Under the pieces are notes generated by a model that was not told the origin of the DNA, did no database searches, and worked only from the letters and a program-made list of their open reading frames with translations. The position numbers and the translations under genes are program-made. This document shows positions 12,201 through 27,100 of a stretch of DNA of 64,000 bases, piece by piece. The DNA is from Beroe ovata (taxonomy: Eukaryota; Ctenophora; Nuda; Beroida; Beroidae). The stretch's first letter is position 1. Every line of letters starts with the position of its first letter. The stretch spans positions 61,567 to 125,566 of the forward strand of contig CAMPET010000196.1 of NCBI GenBank assembly GCA_946803715.1. The letters run 5' to 3'.

Positions 12201-15200
12201 GATCAAGTGTGTTAAATGTACCGCAATTGGGTATTTTGAAATTGTCACGGATCATTGCTGATAGGTCAGAGACACACAATTAGTACGGTTCATTAACTAA
12301 TTACAAGACATGATAATCACATCACACTTAGGGTGACCATCTGAGATTTTAGACCCACCGCTTAACAGAAAAGGGGGAGATTGCAATCCGCCAGAGCATC
12401 GCAGTGATCACTTTCAATCGATACATATAATATAAAGCAGCTCTACATTGCAGTGCTTTTGAAGTGTCCGCGAAAATAACATGAGAGCGATCTACTACTG
12501 AGAAATCACCCATATTTGGATCAGCAGCAATATGGATGTTATAGCTATTACCTACTAGACCGGTTTTGGGAAGCGATTCTCTCTCTTTGCATGTGCATAC
12601 CTATATTGAATTCAAAGAACATGGTTCTAGACAAAGACTGAGCTAGGGGAGACGCTCGCAGTATACTAGTATACATGGGTTCAGTGAGAGTTCATGCAAA
12701 CATTGTTTCTTGGATCGAGTAATAACCTCCTCCGTATTTAGCAACCCTGCTGTATCATGGTCACTCAGTGGGTAAGGGGAGGGGTTGGTTTCCACCATGA
12801 AAGTATCACAGACAGTCTGGAGCCGTATCATGAATCAGGGATGGGAGTGTAATATTCCATAGTCTCATAGTTTGATATATCCATGATGTGCTTGCACAAT
12901 ACAAAATTCATCCTCTCTCTCCCCTCTCTTCCGCTTTGCAGGACCGCCCTACATATGTATCTCCGGAATCGTGGCGCATAGTCGTCGTTCAGACAATTCA
13001 TAATTGCGCGGCCCCTTGTTCCTTGTTAGACATAATGACTCCTGCATAAATAATATCGTCGGTGACCGATAATTAGACGTGCCCATTGCCCCCTCCCCCT
13101 TTCTAATGATGATTGATGATAGCAAGGTTCCCGGAAACCAATTAGGCATACGTAGAAAGCTATTATAGTGAGATATGGGAGATATATATTCCACAGATTC
13201 CATAGTTTATGTGTGTGTTTAGTGTAAAATATATAGTCCGGTGATCACGGTCACATATTTAGCGAGGGAGTTGTAGTTGCTGCGACTGTAATGAATCCCT
13301 AAACCTATGATGTCACGGTTCAACACATGTGTGCGGTATTTGCGTGTTTTTCACGTCCTCTAATCACATTAGCTAGCAGCGGAGAGGAAGATATATGTCC
13401 TGAGCTGCTGACTAATATCCAGACCAGTTGACTCTTAGCAACGGCATATATATATAGGTACGTACATGGACATCATATAAATATAGTCTTATCACTAAAC
13501 TTCAGTATTATCGTCTCAATTCAGTGTATATTATTTACGGCGAGATGCACACAGCTAACACGAAACAAATTGCTGTGTCACGTGCCCACTGTAATGTCCA
13601 CGTGTTAATAAGTAGATGTCACGTGACTGCCATGAGGAGAGCGCAGTACTATCCTACCAGGTAATGACGCTCTCCCACGCTGCACTCACACGCGTGTCAC
13701 GTGCGCGTCACGTGACCCACTAGAGCTTGACGGTCACGAGGCTGCGCGTGCGAAGAAGGTCATGGTCGAGTGCTCCTTGGTGTTCCAGGTGAGTAGTGCC
13801 AGTGACAATGCGGCTGACCGGGGCAGTGACACGTGAGGGTGATAGAGAGAGAGTGCTTCACGTGTAACTAATAATGCAGTAACTGTGCAACATCACTAGT
13901 AACCACGGAGAGTCGGAGGTAGCAGAGGGCGTGGGAAGTCGCTCAGACGGATACATAGGTCGCAACGTGCAGCAGCAGCGAGCAGCAGAAGCGGGGAAGG
14001 GAGGGAGAAACACACAGAAAATAATGAATATATCGATCTGTTCAGCTGCTGCTGCTGCTCAATGCTATTATTATTATCAACATCATATCTCAGAAAAGAG
14101 GAGGAGATGGGGTAGTATCGTTACAAAAGGGGGTATACCACCAACAACATCCATCGCGGAGGGAATCACCTCACAAATTTAACAATTGTTATTGGTGTGT
14201 GTATGTATAGCATTTGTATGTTACTATGTGAATAACATAAACGTGATTCAACTCTACGCATGATGATATGTTAAGCTCTGTGATTAGAGTGAGAATTAGA
14301 CTCCATAGTCTCATGATTGGGAAACATCTTGGCAGACAAAAGAAGGCTAGAAAGAGAGGAGGGGATAAAAGAGGACGGAAAATTTTAAAAAGTGGGATAA
14401 ATTTAGTCCGAAGGGATATCATGCGAGCACGTTTTTTCGTGTCATTCAAGTGTGTTGTTAATAAAATACTGGCAACGTGCTTGACTATAACTTACAGAAA
14501 ACATTACACTTCGTGTCAAAATACTGTATATCTCCTCTGCAAGCAAACATGGTTACTGGACGAACGTAAGTGTTAAAATTATAATCATCTGTAAATTTCA
14601 GAGAGATTAGTATATGATCACGCTAAATCTTTCTATGCTGATATGTCTCCCATAGTAGTATAGTCATGATGGTTAGTTCGATGCGAAAGTGGCAGCCGAT
14701 TTTATGGATACTGGCCTTCATGGCCCATGGGCCGAGATGGAAGGTTCAATGATGTGCAATGAGGTACACTGATCGTAAGGAAGGCACAGCGCCTCCACAT
14801 TTTATCAACTCAGTAGACAAACTCTCGAACACACACACACACACACACACACNCACACTCTCCCACCCTGAGTAGACAGTGGTTGTAGACACTTGAAGAA
14901 TTACCATCAGTTTAAGGAACCCGGACGAGCCAGCAAGGGTTCATTCACCGTGAAACATTTTGATTTTGGACGTGTAAATTCGCATCACTAATGAATTACG
15001 GGTGCATATACCGACACATTTTAGACAAACCCTGCGATATTTAGACATGTTTCATAATCCAATTAGAGCCCGGATTTTTAACCACGACTCCCTCTCTCTC
15101 TCACACATGACGAGCACTGGGGGAAGAGATATACGGTAGTGTCACGTGGGAAGAGAGTTTGAGAGGCGGGTCGCTGCGCACTGACTCATTCAATCATTCA

Positions 15201-17392
15201 TATATTTTGGCGCGATGTTTTATTGATGATAAAGGTGCTAATTAGGGAACGAACAATAGGGCTCGTATATTGCCAACACAGCTAATCCGCGTAGCGTTGT
15301 TATGGGTAACATGGGTATATTATACGTGCTAATTTATTATATTTTACCCCCAAGTCACGTGTCTACTGATGCTTCTCGATGAGGGGGGTGAAGGGTGTGA
15401 AGGGGAGGGGGCAAAATGGGCAAAAGGGGGTGTTGGACAAACAAGAGAAAGGGGCGTGGTCACGAGACAACGCCAAGTGAGCATCTCGACACTATGAATA
15501 GATTCCTCTTATCACGACATCAGCATATGTTTTGATAGAAATAGGGGGTAAATTAATTTTCCAATAATTCCTAATAAGCCGGAATGTCTCCTCCTTCAGT
15601 CACCCTAGACTAATGATAAGCTGTCACGTGATGTACTTGTACAGATACTAAGAAGTGTTAACATTTCATGACGGGCAGCGGGAATTTAACTGATATTTGG
15701 TCAATGTCTAGTCAAGAATTGACGATTATATCGAAAACAACGTACCGATGGTATTATTTTTTTCTGGTATATTTGAAGGGGCGGGGTAAATTGGAGGATC
15801 AGGATGAATATATTCTAAGGAACATGTTCATCAGCTGTTAGGCAAAGTTTCTAGTTGCTAATAGTGCTAGCTATCGAATACTCAAAGTTAGATTTAGAGA
15901 TCATTGCCTTGGAGAAATTCAATCATCCGCTTGGAGATTTGTTATACGGTTGCTAAATGGCAACATACCAATATCACAGGCCATGACCGCCCTATTCATA
16001 AACATACTATATATTAGACAGGGGAGAGATGATGGGAAATATGGCACGAGGATAGGAATGTCTGTCACGTGATTCTACTCAGACCACGATTTCATGAAGC
16101 ACACGTGATCAATGCTTAGTTTTACGTGCTCGAAAAGGAGGTGAAGATTGTGTTGGGTACTGAACCGTGATTGAAACTTCATGATATGGACTTGAAAACT
16201 GATCGTGTAGTGGGAAAAACGTGTGTTTTGGTTTCGGACAAAGTACCTATGATTACTCTCCGCCGCATGAAAACAGGAAGGACACTCAACACACGCGGGC
16301 TATTCATAATCCATAGTTTCCACGATAATTCATGTTGTGGAGTATATTATCAACTACCTAACACCCCTCGGTCCACATAATAAGTTAATTAATTTAATCT
16401 GCCATTAGAGTATAATGAGCATCTGGCGCAGCCCACTTTCCAAATTATGGGAAACTGTGAAAAAGTGTGGATCACAATAGCTCGTTGAGTGTCCACAATA
16501 TGTGTGTGTGTGGGGAATGATGATTGCCGCTCTATAAAGACACGTGACTTGTTACTCTTGAAACAACTACAATAACAACAATGTGAGACCCGCAGTTTGT
16601 TGAATACGACTATGATACATCTCACAGCGAAGCAGCTGATCGTAAAAGAAAGGCTGAGTTCCAAGCTTCCGACATTTGGATTAAAAATTGGATTAAAGGC
16701 TCTGAAACTACAAGCGTGACAGATTGCCGAGAAGGCGACACTTCTATCACAGTTCATATGCTATGTTCCCAATGATGAGATTGCTCATTTATCTTTCACA
16801 ATGGGAATCCTTACTCAGAATTAAGTTGTTTGTTCCCTCAATATCAAAGAGGATGAGTATTGAGTGCTGTCCGAGTGGGGTGCGCACCTCAAGTATCTAT
16901 CAACCGACAAAGAATGACTCAGAGCTTTGATGATTGAGCCATGGGCTTGAACCATTCAGAAAAACGCTCGCCATCATAATTCAAAATTTCGGCTCCGAAA
17001 TTTACCCCTCTAGCCCATGAAATTAGGATTTGTTGCCCAAATCCCGAAGCATTAGCCTTAAATCGGATCAGATCTACTACAGGGAATCATTCGGCAATTA
17101 ATGTTGCACCCTTAAATTGCTTTCGTCCTCTAACATCGACTACTGCGTTACTCACAAATGTAATGTGTGTTGTCGGCAGCAACTCACCAGGAGAAGTAGT
17201 GGCCAATGCCCTCTCGAAACTCACACATTTCCATGCAGCACACACACACACACACGCACACACACACACACACACATACACACACACACACACACACAAA
17301 CACACACAATAGTGATGTTTCCCTCACCAGCCGTAACCCCTGAGCAGCGGCTCATGGCTTGTCGTGTCGCAGTACGGCCGGCACATCACCAG

Positions 17393-17442
<50 letters not shown>

Positions 17443-20400
17443 TCTCTGTTATGTTACAGCTGAGTTATACTCCAGTGGTGACAAGCCTACTCTAAGACTC
17501 GCCACACTCGACTAAATACAGCCCCTAATCAGGCTACGATGCGCTCGTAACATTACTGAGCTCCGCTACGCGCCACGGGGTGGCCCGTGACTGCCCAAGT
17601 CACGTGACCCACACTATCCCACCTCGCGCGGCTCATTCCCAACCCAGGAGGGGATCACGTGCCGGGCGACGTGTAGTCTAGATATAGTTGCGTGTCGGTC
17701 ACGTGACACGTGCCGCGTCCACCAATTGGTTGCCGTGGTGACATCACGTGCGCAGCAGAGAGAGAAGAGTCACTGCCGTTTTTATGTGTGTGTGTGTGTC
17801 TCAGGGTACTATAACATTTTGTTACGACACGCCACTGGAAAAGGAGTATGGAGCTGTGTGTGTCACGCGTACTGAGACTAACACAGCCAAGTGTACAGAG
17901 TTCACTATGCCAATGAACTACACGTAGCTATTCCCACCCAATCACAACCTCAAGTTACACATCACGTGACGTTTCCACTACTTACGTTCTTGCTTGATCT
18001 TTTTAGCGGCGTTTTCATCAGGTAGATTCTCTGAGGGATGAGAAGTATGGGTAACAATATATCGGCTACAGGAAATATTATATATATATACGGACTTTAG
18101 TCCTTAAATAACATATTATATAGATCTGAGAAGGAGTGATTAGACGATTTGGGCGAATGATTGGCCTATATCCGTCCGTTTAACAAGCATAGGACGGCGA
18201 CGTCCGTGCAACGACTGATCTTGAAACAAGAGGCCCATGACTTGCACTTCCCCTGTGCCACAGTGGGAAGCTATAGCTTGTGTCAAACACACACATGTTG
18301 CTACATATGTTGCAAACAGCAACTTACAACCACCTACAACTTCAGCCAAATGATCAGGGAGGAAAAGGCTACTTAAACTGCAATGATCTCGGCGATTTGG
18401 TCAAGGAGTGCCTAGTGTTTGGCCACTTAGAATTTTAGCAAGTTCTTGTTCAGGAAAATTGCCCTTTTGATACAAGCTGTTACAGATTGGGTACTCGTGG
18501 AGGTTTTCGCACACACACCCACGTCACAAATCACTAATCAGCTGCTCCTATCAGAGTGCAACTTGTAAAGTGAGAATTATAGCAGACATACCTGCAGATG
18601 GATGTCGCTTGATGCCGAGTATATCATCGATATTGTAGCTGGGCGGTGTTTTGGGGGATTTGGTGGTCGGGGAGGGAGTCTTTATCTTGCCTGGGACACA
18701 TTGCGTGGGCAGTTTGGCGGCACTCAGGAGGGAGGTTATGGAGGTGGCGGGCACTCGCTTGTGCCCTTTCGAGGCGTTCGCACTCTTCGACCGGAGTATT
18801 CTGTTGATCGTACTGGCAGATGGAACCTGCCGCGCGTGATACATTGTTACTTGGTATGGAGTTAGATAAGTGGGGTTTTCCATAGTGATAAAGTGGGGGT
18901 GAAATCTGGAAATCATGACAATTCCTCCGAAAATCATTACAATTCCTGGCCTAGTATAAGAGCAAGTGGTCCCGGCCTATTCTTACCTTGTTTGGGCACA
19001 TCCCATCGAGGAGTAACCTATCTCTGATCTCCCAGGCAAACATACTGGGGTTAGCATTCTTATACCGTTCTATAACCGCTGAGGGGGAGACACACAGATG
19101 TTAGGAATTGCTAGATTCGGTGAGACAAAGTGCTCCCCTTTGTTCACACTCAGCGAGCCATTAAATTCTCAGTACACGTCGACATCAAAGGAGGGTTTAT
19201 ACAGATAGAAAAAGTTTAGTTGAGAGCAAAATGTAGCGGGATGGTTAAAAAAAGGGAAGGGGGCAGAGCCGCGAATATGAACTTTATGAAGGAGGCAGCG
19301 ACCTACAGCTATCTCAACATACGAGTATGCTCATCAGGATTCTATTCCAGGGTAACCTCCCTTTGCCCGAGACGTCCAAAACCCCCTCCCTCCCCCTTTC
19401 ACTTACCGACTACTTCGGGGGTTGCAACCCGTGGTTTAGAACCACCGATAGCTCCTGGCATGACACTGCCAGTGTCAGTGTAACGTCCCAGTATCTTACT
19501 GACACACCCGTGTGACACTCTAAGCTGACGACTGAGGGGGAGAGAAGGGTGTTAGAGGGGGGGAGAGTTGTTAAGAAGGGAGAAAATGAAAGGAGTTAAT
19601 TGGTAGGGGCTAAGATGATTCCGATTTAGATTTGAGAGGTTCTAAAGGGGTTTAATTCTGAAAAGATTACAAGCAGTTCCGAAACTATTGTTTGAGGAGA
19701 CTGTGCTTATGGCAGGGGAATCAAAACTGTGGAGTGACATAAGAAATCCTGCACTTTTAACGGCAACAGAATTTTTCCGAATTCCACAAATGAATGGAAT
19801 TCACCGATTAAAATAGCATTTTATTGAACTGTTAAAATAAATCAGATTTGATTTCACCAAGATTTCCATCCCACACATAATATGTGTTCATACTGCCACG
19901 GACCGGTTTCAAATTCCGCATAATAACAAACGATTTCGCATTTGTTGCAAAATTGCATAACTCCTACAGTATAACAATGACCAGAATTCTCTCCGAATGA
20001 TCATCAGCTACAGTGCCATGATTGTAAGATGTGAGGTATAAATCAGGATTGTTAGTGAGCTCTTGATCCAACCTAAATAGCATATTCTGGAGCAATCATC
20101 ATGACATATCGTGACGGAGTTAGTTGGGCTACTGATCAGGATACAAAATCATTCAGACTCCTACCCAAGTGATCGCTTGTTGGAGACAACATACTTGGAG
20201 TAAATTATCAAATTTGCAGTTTGTATTTGATACTGTCTGTGCTAGGTGCTTCGTATATGTGATTACTTATTTTGAATTTGTTAATTATTAATGTTGCGGT
20301 CATATGCTTTGAAATTCAAATATTGAAGCTAAGCCTCGTTAGAAGTTTATCTCAATTGCTTCGTCAGAATATGCTAGAAACTGTCCAATGAACAGGTTAT

Positions 20401-20657
20401 CACCGTGTATTTTGGCAAAGCGTGACCGGGTCAAATGGTTCCGCTTTGAGTTTACATAATCCCCCTCGGATATAAGCGTGACTTGTATTTGAATGATAAT
20501 CTTGGTGAAGTCAAAGACCGAATTATTTAATAAGTACATGAATTTTATCACACTATGAATATGATTTTGCCTTTTGAAGTGTTGTTACCGATGTTGAGCA
20601 ATTCATCATAACACATAGGGAGTGTGACACACACACACACACACAGACACACACACA

Positions 20658-20690
<33 letters not shown>

Positions 20691-21047
20691 GCGTTCTCGT
20701 TTGAGGAAGAGATTGACTAAACGCAGTACCGCGAATTTGTGAGTGTATGCGTGTGAGTGTATGTTGTTTTGATAAAACGGTCACGCCTCAAATACCCCCA
20801 GCCCCGAATCATCGCCGGTAGCCGAATCGTAACGTGACATACGTCATATATCGGATACATCTCTACTGGAAACCTATCACGAGAAAACTCATCACTATCA
20901 GCTCATGTCTATAAATCCCTGGCGATATTCATACACGTGAGATGTGATAAGGGGGAAGTACGTGTAGTTCTATTAGAGGTGATGCCAGGTCTACGCGAAT
21001 CCATTCAAGACAGACCACCACCCTGACCAATATACACCACCTCTATC

Positions 21048-21078
<31 letters not shown>

Positions 21079-21093
21079 GAGACACNACCAACA

Positions 21094-21146
<53 letters not shown>

Positions 21147-24100
21147 AGCTACCACATTCTGTCGTCATACTTCCTACCAACTACCACACGATGTTATTGA
21201 CGATTGGTGGTGAAGGTGAACTACGTTTAGACAGTTTTACTGATAGATTGATAGGGGAAACACAACGTGATATACAGTATCTATACAGTGTGAGATACTA
21301 CGTCTAAATTTGTTGACATGCCCAGAGACAGTGATGCGTTGAAAAGCAGGGTGAACACACACGTTTCATAGGTAGGATGAAATTCAATTAATAGGGCGGG
21401 GTGGGAAATGTGAGATTGGCGAAAGTTGGCGAGTGTTCATGCACAACAGAGCGGTGGAATAGACTACGCTAAACCATGCAGTACCTAACTAAAATAACAG
21501 GTTATTGAGTTGGAGTATTGGGGTGTTTAGTAGGAGTCGCATGAGAGATCAAGAATTCTGAATTCATGATGCAACACAGATGCAACAGCCGTTGTCAGGG
21601 AGTTAAAAACGGTTAAATGGCGATATATAGTAGGTAACATGGCAGTAACATGGCGATATATAGTAGGTGGAGTAGGTGAAAACGGTTCCATGGCAATATG
21701 TACCTCAGTGTATCGCACCTGATATCGCACGGCCGCACGCCGTGTTGAGCCAGCTCCACAATTTTCTGTCGAACTTCGTCGGGAAGGGGACGTCCGTTCC
21801 GGAAACTTCCGCCCAACTGGTTAACTCCGACGCGTCTTTTATCTACAAGTGGAGTAAGTGGGTCAGTGGTGGACGATAGCAGGGATGGGTCATGTGGAAT
21901 GAGGTGAATGCAGTGAAATACAGTGTGTTATATAGAATTCTTTGGAATGAAACATAGAAATGGAAAAATAAGACAGAAACAATATGAATATGAGAAGGTA
22001 AAGACGAAAGTTTTACACTGAAAAAATTAACCAAGGGTGGGTTCAAATCCCCTAGCAATTTACAATCCATTAAGAAATCATCGGAAACACGGTTAGTGAA
22101 ATGATTCACATCACTAACAGAGGTTTTAATGGAGAAGCGTGCTCGATGCTGATTGGTGGATACGATCACACGAGACCCGAGACTTGACTGTCAACCAATT
22201 AGCGGAATTTCGTCCGTTGGAGCAATATAACGGAGGCAATTAGTGGATCCGATACTTCGAAATATAGCTAGTCGTGTGATGTACTTTGACAGTAAAATCT
22301 TCCGGTCCCAATAAACCATCATCATGATTCACAATTCATCATCAAAAGATTAAATAACATGAGACCGGTAAATTGTTGCAGCGCGATTCGAATGTACCTA
22401 CAACACACGTGTGGAGTAGAGCATTGGTGAGAGTAAGGGAGTTAGGGGGATTTCATGATCAGAGGAAATGTAGGGAGAACCGCTATGACATTCACCTTTG
22501 CTTTTAGGGTGGATCCTAAGTGGAGTCGGACATAGGACACTGCTTCTAGACGAGGAATTCATCATCAAGGAGACAATGTTATGAAATTTGCGCCGAAAAT
22601 AAAACCTTCGTCGTCGATGATGACGGAAAATTCTAAAAGTGTCAAGCAAAAATCCTAACTTTTATCCTGGGATTTTATGTAAGGGAGCACGTTTAATTGT
22701 TGTCGAGTGGCGTTTATTCGTGCATCTCTCAGTGCACATATATCACGTCACGTGATCTCAAGCCGCCGTGAGCGATAAGTATTAAGCAACGAGAGACACC
22801 ATAATATACACGCATTGAAAACCCGTACACCGTGACCTCAAATCATAATGAGAGTCGTTTTTGTAAGGCTTGAACCTGCTTTATCATGCGTTTTGGAATT
22901 AATAGGGCGCATAATATATACCAAGCCTGTACTGAGTCAGGTGACCAGATAAAATATAACTGAGGGGGGCTAGCGTGACTCATATGAATTCAGATCTGCT
23001 CATTGAGCAGTAGCACACACACACAGATAGTATGCAGGTGATTACACCGCCATTGATTTTCGTGAGCACTCTCGAATAGAGTTGTCCCCCTATGACAATC
23101 CGAGTAATCGTATTTGACATGGACACGTATGTATAGAGATCTGCCGACTCCACATTGCGGAACATATTGTGTGAGCCAAGATCCGTGCGGCCAATTAGAA
23201 GCGTGATGAGGTAATCAGAAGAGAATTGAGCAAGGATCGCAATATAAAATATCGGGACAAAAACACACACGCGCAGACACATATTGATCGGCAATATCAA
23301 GAATGTGATTGTGAGGGAGGGAGGGAGAGGGGGATCGAGGATGTGAAATCGAACGGATAAATCCGTTGACTCCCCCCGTGGTCGCTAATGGAGATAATAC
23401 TCTCTCTCTTTCTCCCTGTGTGTCCTACTAGCAGTTGAAATCATGAATGTGAAATTGCAATTATCAAGAGTGAAAAGCATGATGCGCGCGCGCGTTGATG
23501 CATCATGCTGGGAAACATGATGAATTCAGACAAGGGACTGATAATTACGGTGCAAGGAGGGGGGACGACTCTCTCCGTGGAGTCTGGAATGGTCTTTAGT
23601 GAGCAAGGCAACGGCACCCACCGACCGACAGTTGTATGGCTTGTGAAAATTTATCATTTTAACACCCATTGTCAAGGACAATGAAGCCTCCGAGCCCTAA
23701 ACCGTGATTACTAATAAGTGTATGAATACAAATCAATTATTTCTAGATTTAGCGTAGCATGGCATGGTGGACCATGTTAACACCACTGGTCGCAGCAGAA
23801 TGATGATTTGGTTTCTAATATATATATGTGGCGCGGATCATATATGAGGGCAGCCAGGGTTATACAGGGGGAGGGGAGGGGAAACCATGACCATAATGTG
23901 ACACCAGATTCTTGGGTATGTATTATCATTGTGTTATAAGGTTGCTAGCACAGCAGCTACTAGAGAGGGAGAGCCAGGATATATCCGCGTAAACGTGACA
24001 CTACTGACCCTGGCTAGAATGCGAGGTCACGTGGGGTGGAACACGTGATTTGACACGTGCCACGTGACTCAGAAGTGTGGGTGAATCATGGCGTCTATCA

Positions 24101-27100
24101 AATGTAATTTATATTTTACAGTCTCTCAATATAAATTGTATCCGATGAAGATTTCGGTTGAGTTTTTGCGCGACTGCCAAATGCAGTGGTGTACACCGAG
24201 GGGGGAATATGAAAATTGAAGCATTTTCATCCTTTGGCGATAACAAAATTCTATTTTGGAAACACGGCTTTCTCTAAAATTCTGATCAAAAGTGCACATC
24301 TCAAAGATGCGAGAATTCACCTCAAGATTGACCGAGTATATACTTGAGAATTGAGAATCGGCTCACGCAAACGCACAATTTTACCTACTTAACCGATGTA
24401 CAGAGGAGCATGTTACCATGCGATTCTAGGAATACGAAAATTGAGATTTTCAAGTCTCTCGTTAACGATCTACACTCCTACTCAAGATTCACAAGCGAAA
24501 AACCGGAAAATAAAAGTTCGAATAGGAAGGTATTGGCTTCATCTGGAATGTATGAGTTGAACTTCGTGACAAAAAACTGCTGCAAATCATCTATTGGGAT
24601 GGATAACAGATGACTTCTTCATCGAGAAATGGGACAAATCACCCAAAGCATTATTCTCACATTACTAAATTCGAAACGCGATCATGTGCTAAAAAGAGTT
24701 TTCTTTATCACTTGCCGAGATTCTTGGGAACATGTAGTTAAACTAGTTTACAAAGTTAATTTCCGATTCGATTACCGCAAATCCGTATTGCCCTGCGATG
24801 AGCCCTAAATATTTTACTTAAGAATCACGAAAAAAACTATGATCATTGATGAGCTGGCTTCCTTTTTTAATAAAATAAGATGGCACAATTTATCAATTTC
24901 GGGAAATCTCGAAAACCTAAATATTTCTTTTCCATTAATTTTTGCACAACTCCACACGCTATCTCATCTAAACTATATCACACGTTTCGACAGTGGTATT
25001 AGTGTGTGTATGTCAGATCATGTGTCTCACTTGAAATTCGTTACCATATCATTAAGATCATCACACTTAGTTTGGTCCCCCGCCTTTAGTCCAAAGCTCG
25101 ATGTTGATCGGTATGCACTAATGCCCCTGTAGTATGGTCCGTGTTTTGAGGAGGTTAGTTTAGAGTGTGAAACACTGGCAAAACATGATACACCGATGGT
25201 TTTTTGGAGATTCATAATTTAACCGTATATATACGTCATAGTATTCTTATTTTGAGAATTTAGGTCATGAGCGGAAACGCGGAAACTGTGAACGCCGTGC
25301 CTCGCGGAAAATATGCTGTCATACTTTCTCATTTCACATGCCTCCAAATTATGGTGACAGACCACATTTGGTGCTATATTGTTGGTGTTATTTCACGGGT
25401 AATGATAATCCAGACAATCAAAATATATATATCATCGAGAGAAAGGGGGTACTAATGTTTCAATTTGGGGGGGGGGCGGTACANCATGATATGATGACTG
25501 GTGGTAAATGAGAAACGCGTGGCTTCGAAAATGTGACTACACGTAACCCTATGTCGAGTGATTTCAAGAATTGGGAATCAAATTCTAGACATCATGATCT
25601 AAGTTTATCTTTAGAATGTGTGTCATTGCAACATAGAAAATATATAAATTGGCAGGAAGGGTTCAATATATATGTTTTGGGCGTACGAATATAAGACGAT
25701 GAGTGCTCGCAACCATTGTAATCATGTCATGAAAAGATCACAATGAGAAGGATGGTGCACCGTATCATCATCAGGGATCTACTATAAACAAACATCGCGA
25801 TGTTTCCCGCCAGTTAAGTTGGGGGGGGATGACATCAGAGTGATGATTACGATGACCCATGCGCCAGATCGTGGGGGAGGCGTTATCTCAAAACGTGACA
25901 AGTTGAGCATTTGCTTGCCTGCGCGCAGCTGCGCGAGCTCGACCGCCCTCGAAAATCTCAGTGTTCACAATACATATATGACTCTGACAATATCATACAG
26001 ACCTCGAGATATTTAGAGAGAGATTGACAAGTTGGTCACAGTCACAGTCGATATCGACGTGCCGGTTCAAAGAAAATATTTCAAATTGTACATGTCATGA
26101 ATAGATTGGGAGCAATCTTTATAGATTTTGGCAGGAAACGTTACAGAAGACAACCATTATATGGCTGGATTCCGGATCATAGCGTAGAGAATATGCTACA
26201 GCATCTATATATCAACATGATCATTGACCGACTCTTTCAAATTTAGGACATAAACCAATTTGTGTGCGAGTGAGCAGCTATATAAGACGCATGGAGTCGT
26301 GGTAACAAAACGGCTAGGCACAGATTGTTTGCGCAACATCAACCATAATACGCAGTGGGGGGAGGGATTAGAGACATGATGCTATTTATATGGTTACGGA
26401 GCGACGCTTATCCCACACAACATATCCGTCGTTAGTCGGACTAACCGGAATCATATATGCCAGAAAGAGAATTGGATTTAGGGCACTGATCATTGACCAA
26501 GCTAGGAAAGCAAGCAAGCTAGGGGGAAACAACTGGCTTCTTCATCGTCTTCATATGATCATGATGCGACATACACATTTATATATATATCTGCGTTCCT
26601 ATTGAACTGAATCATCGCTCTCCCCCCATGCTTGGCTGTGGATCTCGGCTAATTCTGGCGGAGGTTGAGACGACAGCTTCGCTTCCCGGATCATAGAACG
26701 CGCAGTACCCCTTCCCTACCTCGGATATATATCTGCTCCTCCATAAAGAAAACAGATCACTTGGCCCTGTGGATCTGGATTTTCCTTGTACAATTTGTAG
26801 CAAATATTCCGAGAGATAAAGAATTATAACTTGCGTTGAAAACCTACTTAAATAATAATCTGTTGGAAAGTTGCAGCTACCTAGACATAAGCGACAAACG
26901 ATCCACTATAATAATCAACCGTATAATTATCCTCTAGATAAAGCACACGTTGTCCTATAACCTAACTCACTATTCGATGGTTATTCTAATAACTTGCTTG
27001 AGTGCGGTGGAGGAATTAGTGGCAAAATAATGAGAATTACGAAATTTTATGAGGAGATAACGCAAGTCATACCCTACAAGAAACATTTCTCCCGGCCATG

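Larger units (their letters stand above)
11940..17985. other. Large Pax intron, dense in CACGTG motifs
   Basis: A 6-kb intron between the exons at 11878-11939 and 17986-18030. It contains CA/TG microsatellites (about 14830-14860, 17240-17308, 17395-17440) and two CACGTG clusters. No coding exon fits the Pax phases and no homeodomain signature is visible. Confidence 0.7.

Noticed and set aside
17117-17515. 132-codon frame rich in Thr-His and Cys-Val
   Set aside because: Translation of CA and TG microsatellites.
21980-22060. tRNA-like B-box sequence GGGTTCAAATCCC
   Set aside because: No A-box and no cloverleaf pairing could be seen around it.
24344-25132. Two open frames of 89 and 97 codons in the first Pax intron
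   Set aside because: AT-rich, no recognisable family and no matching splice phase. Kept only as a note.
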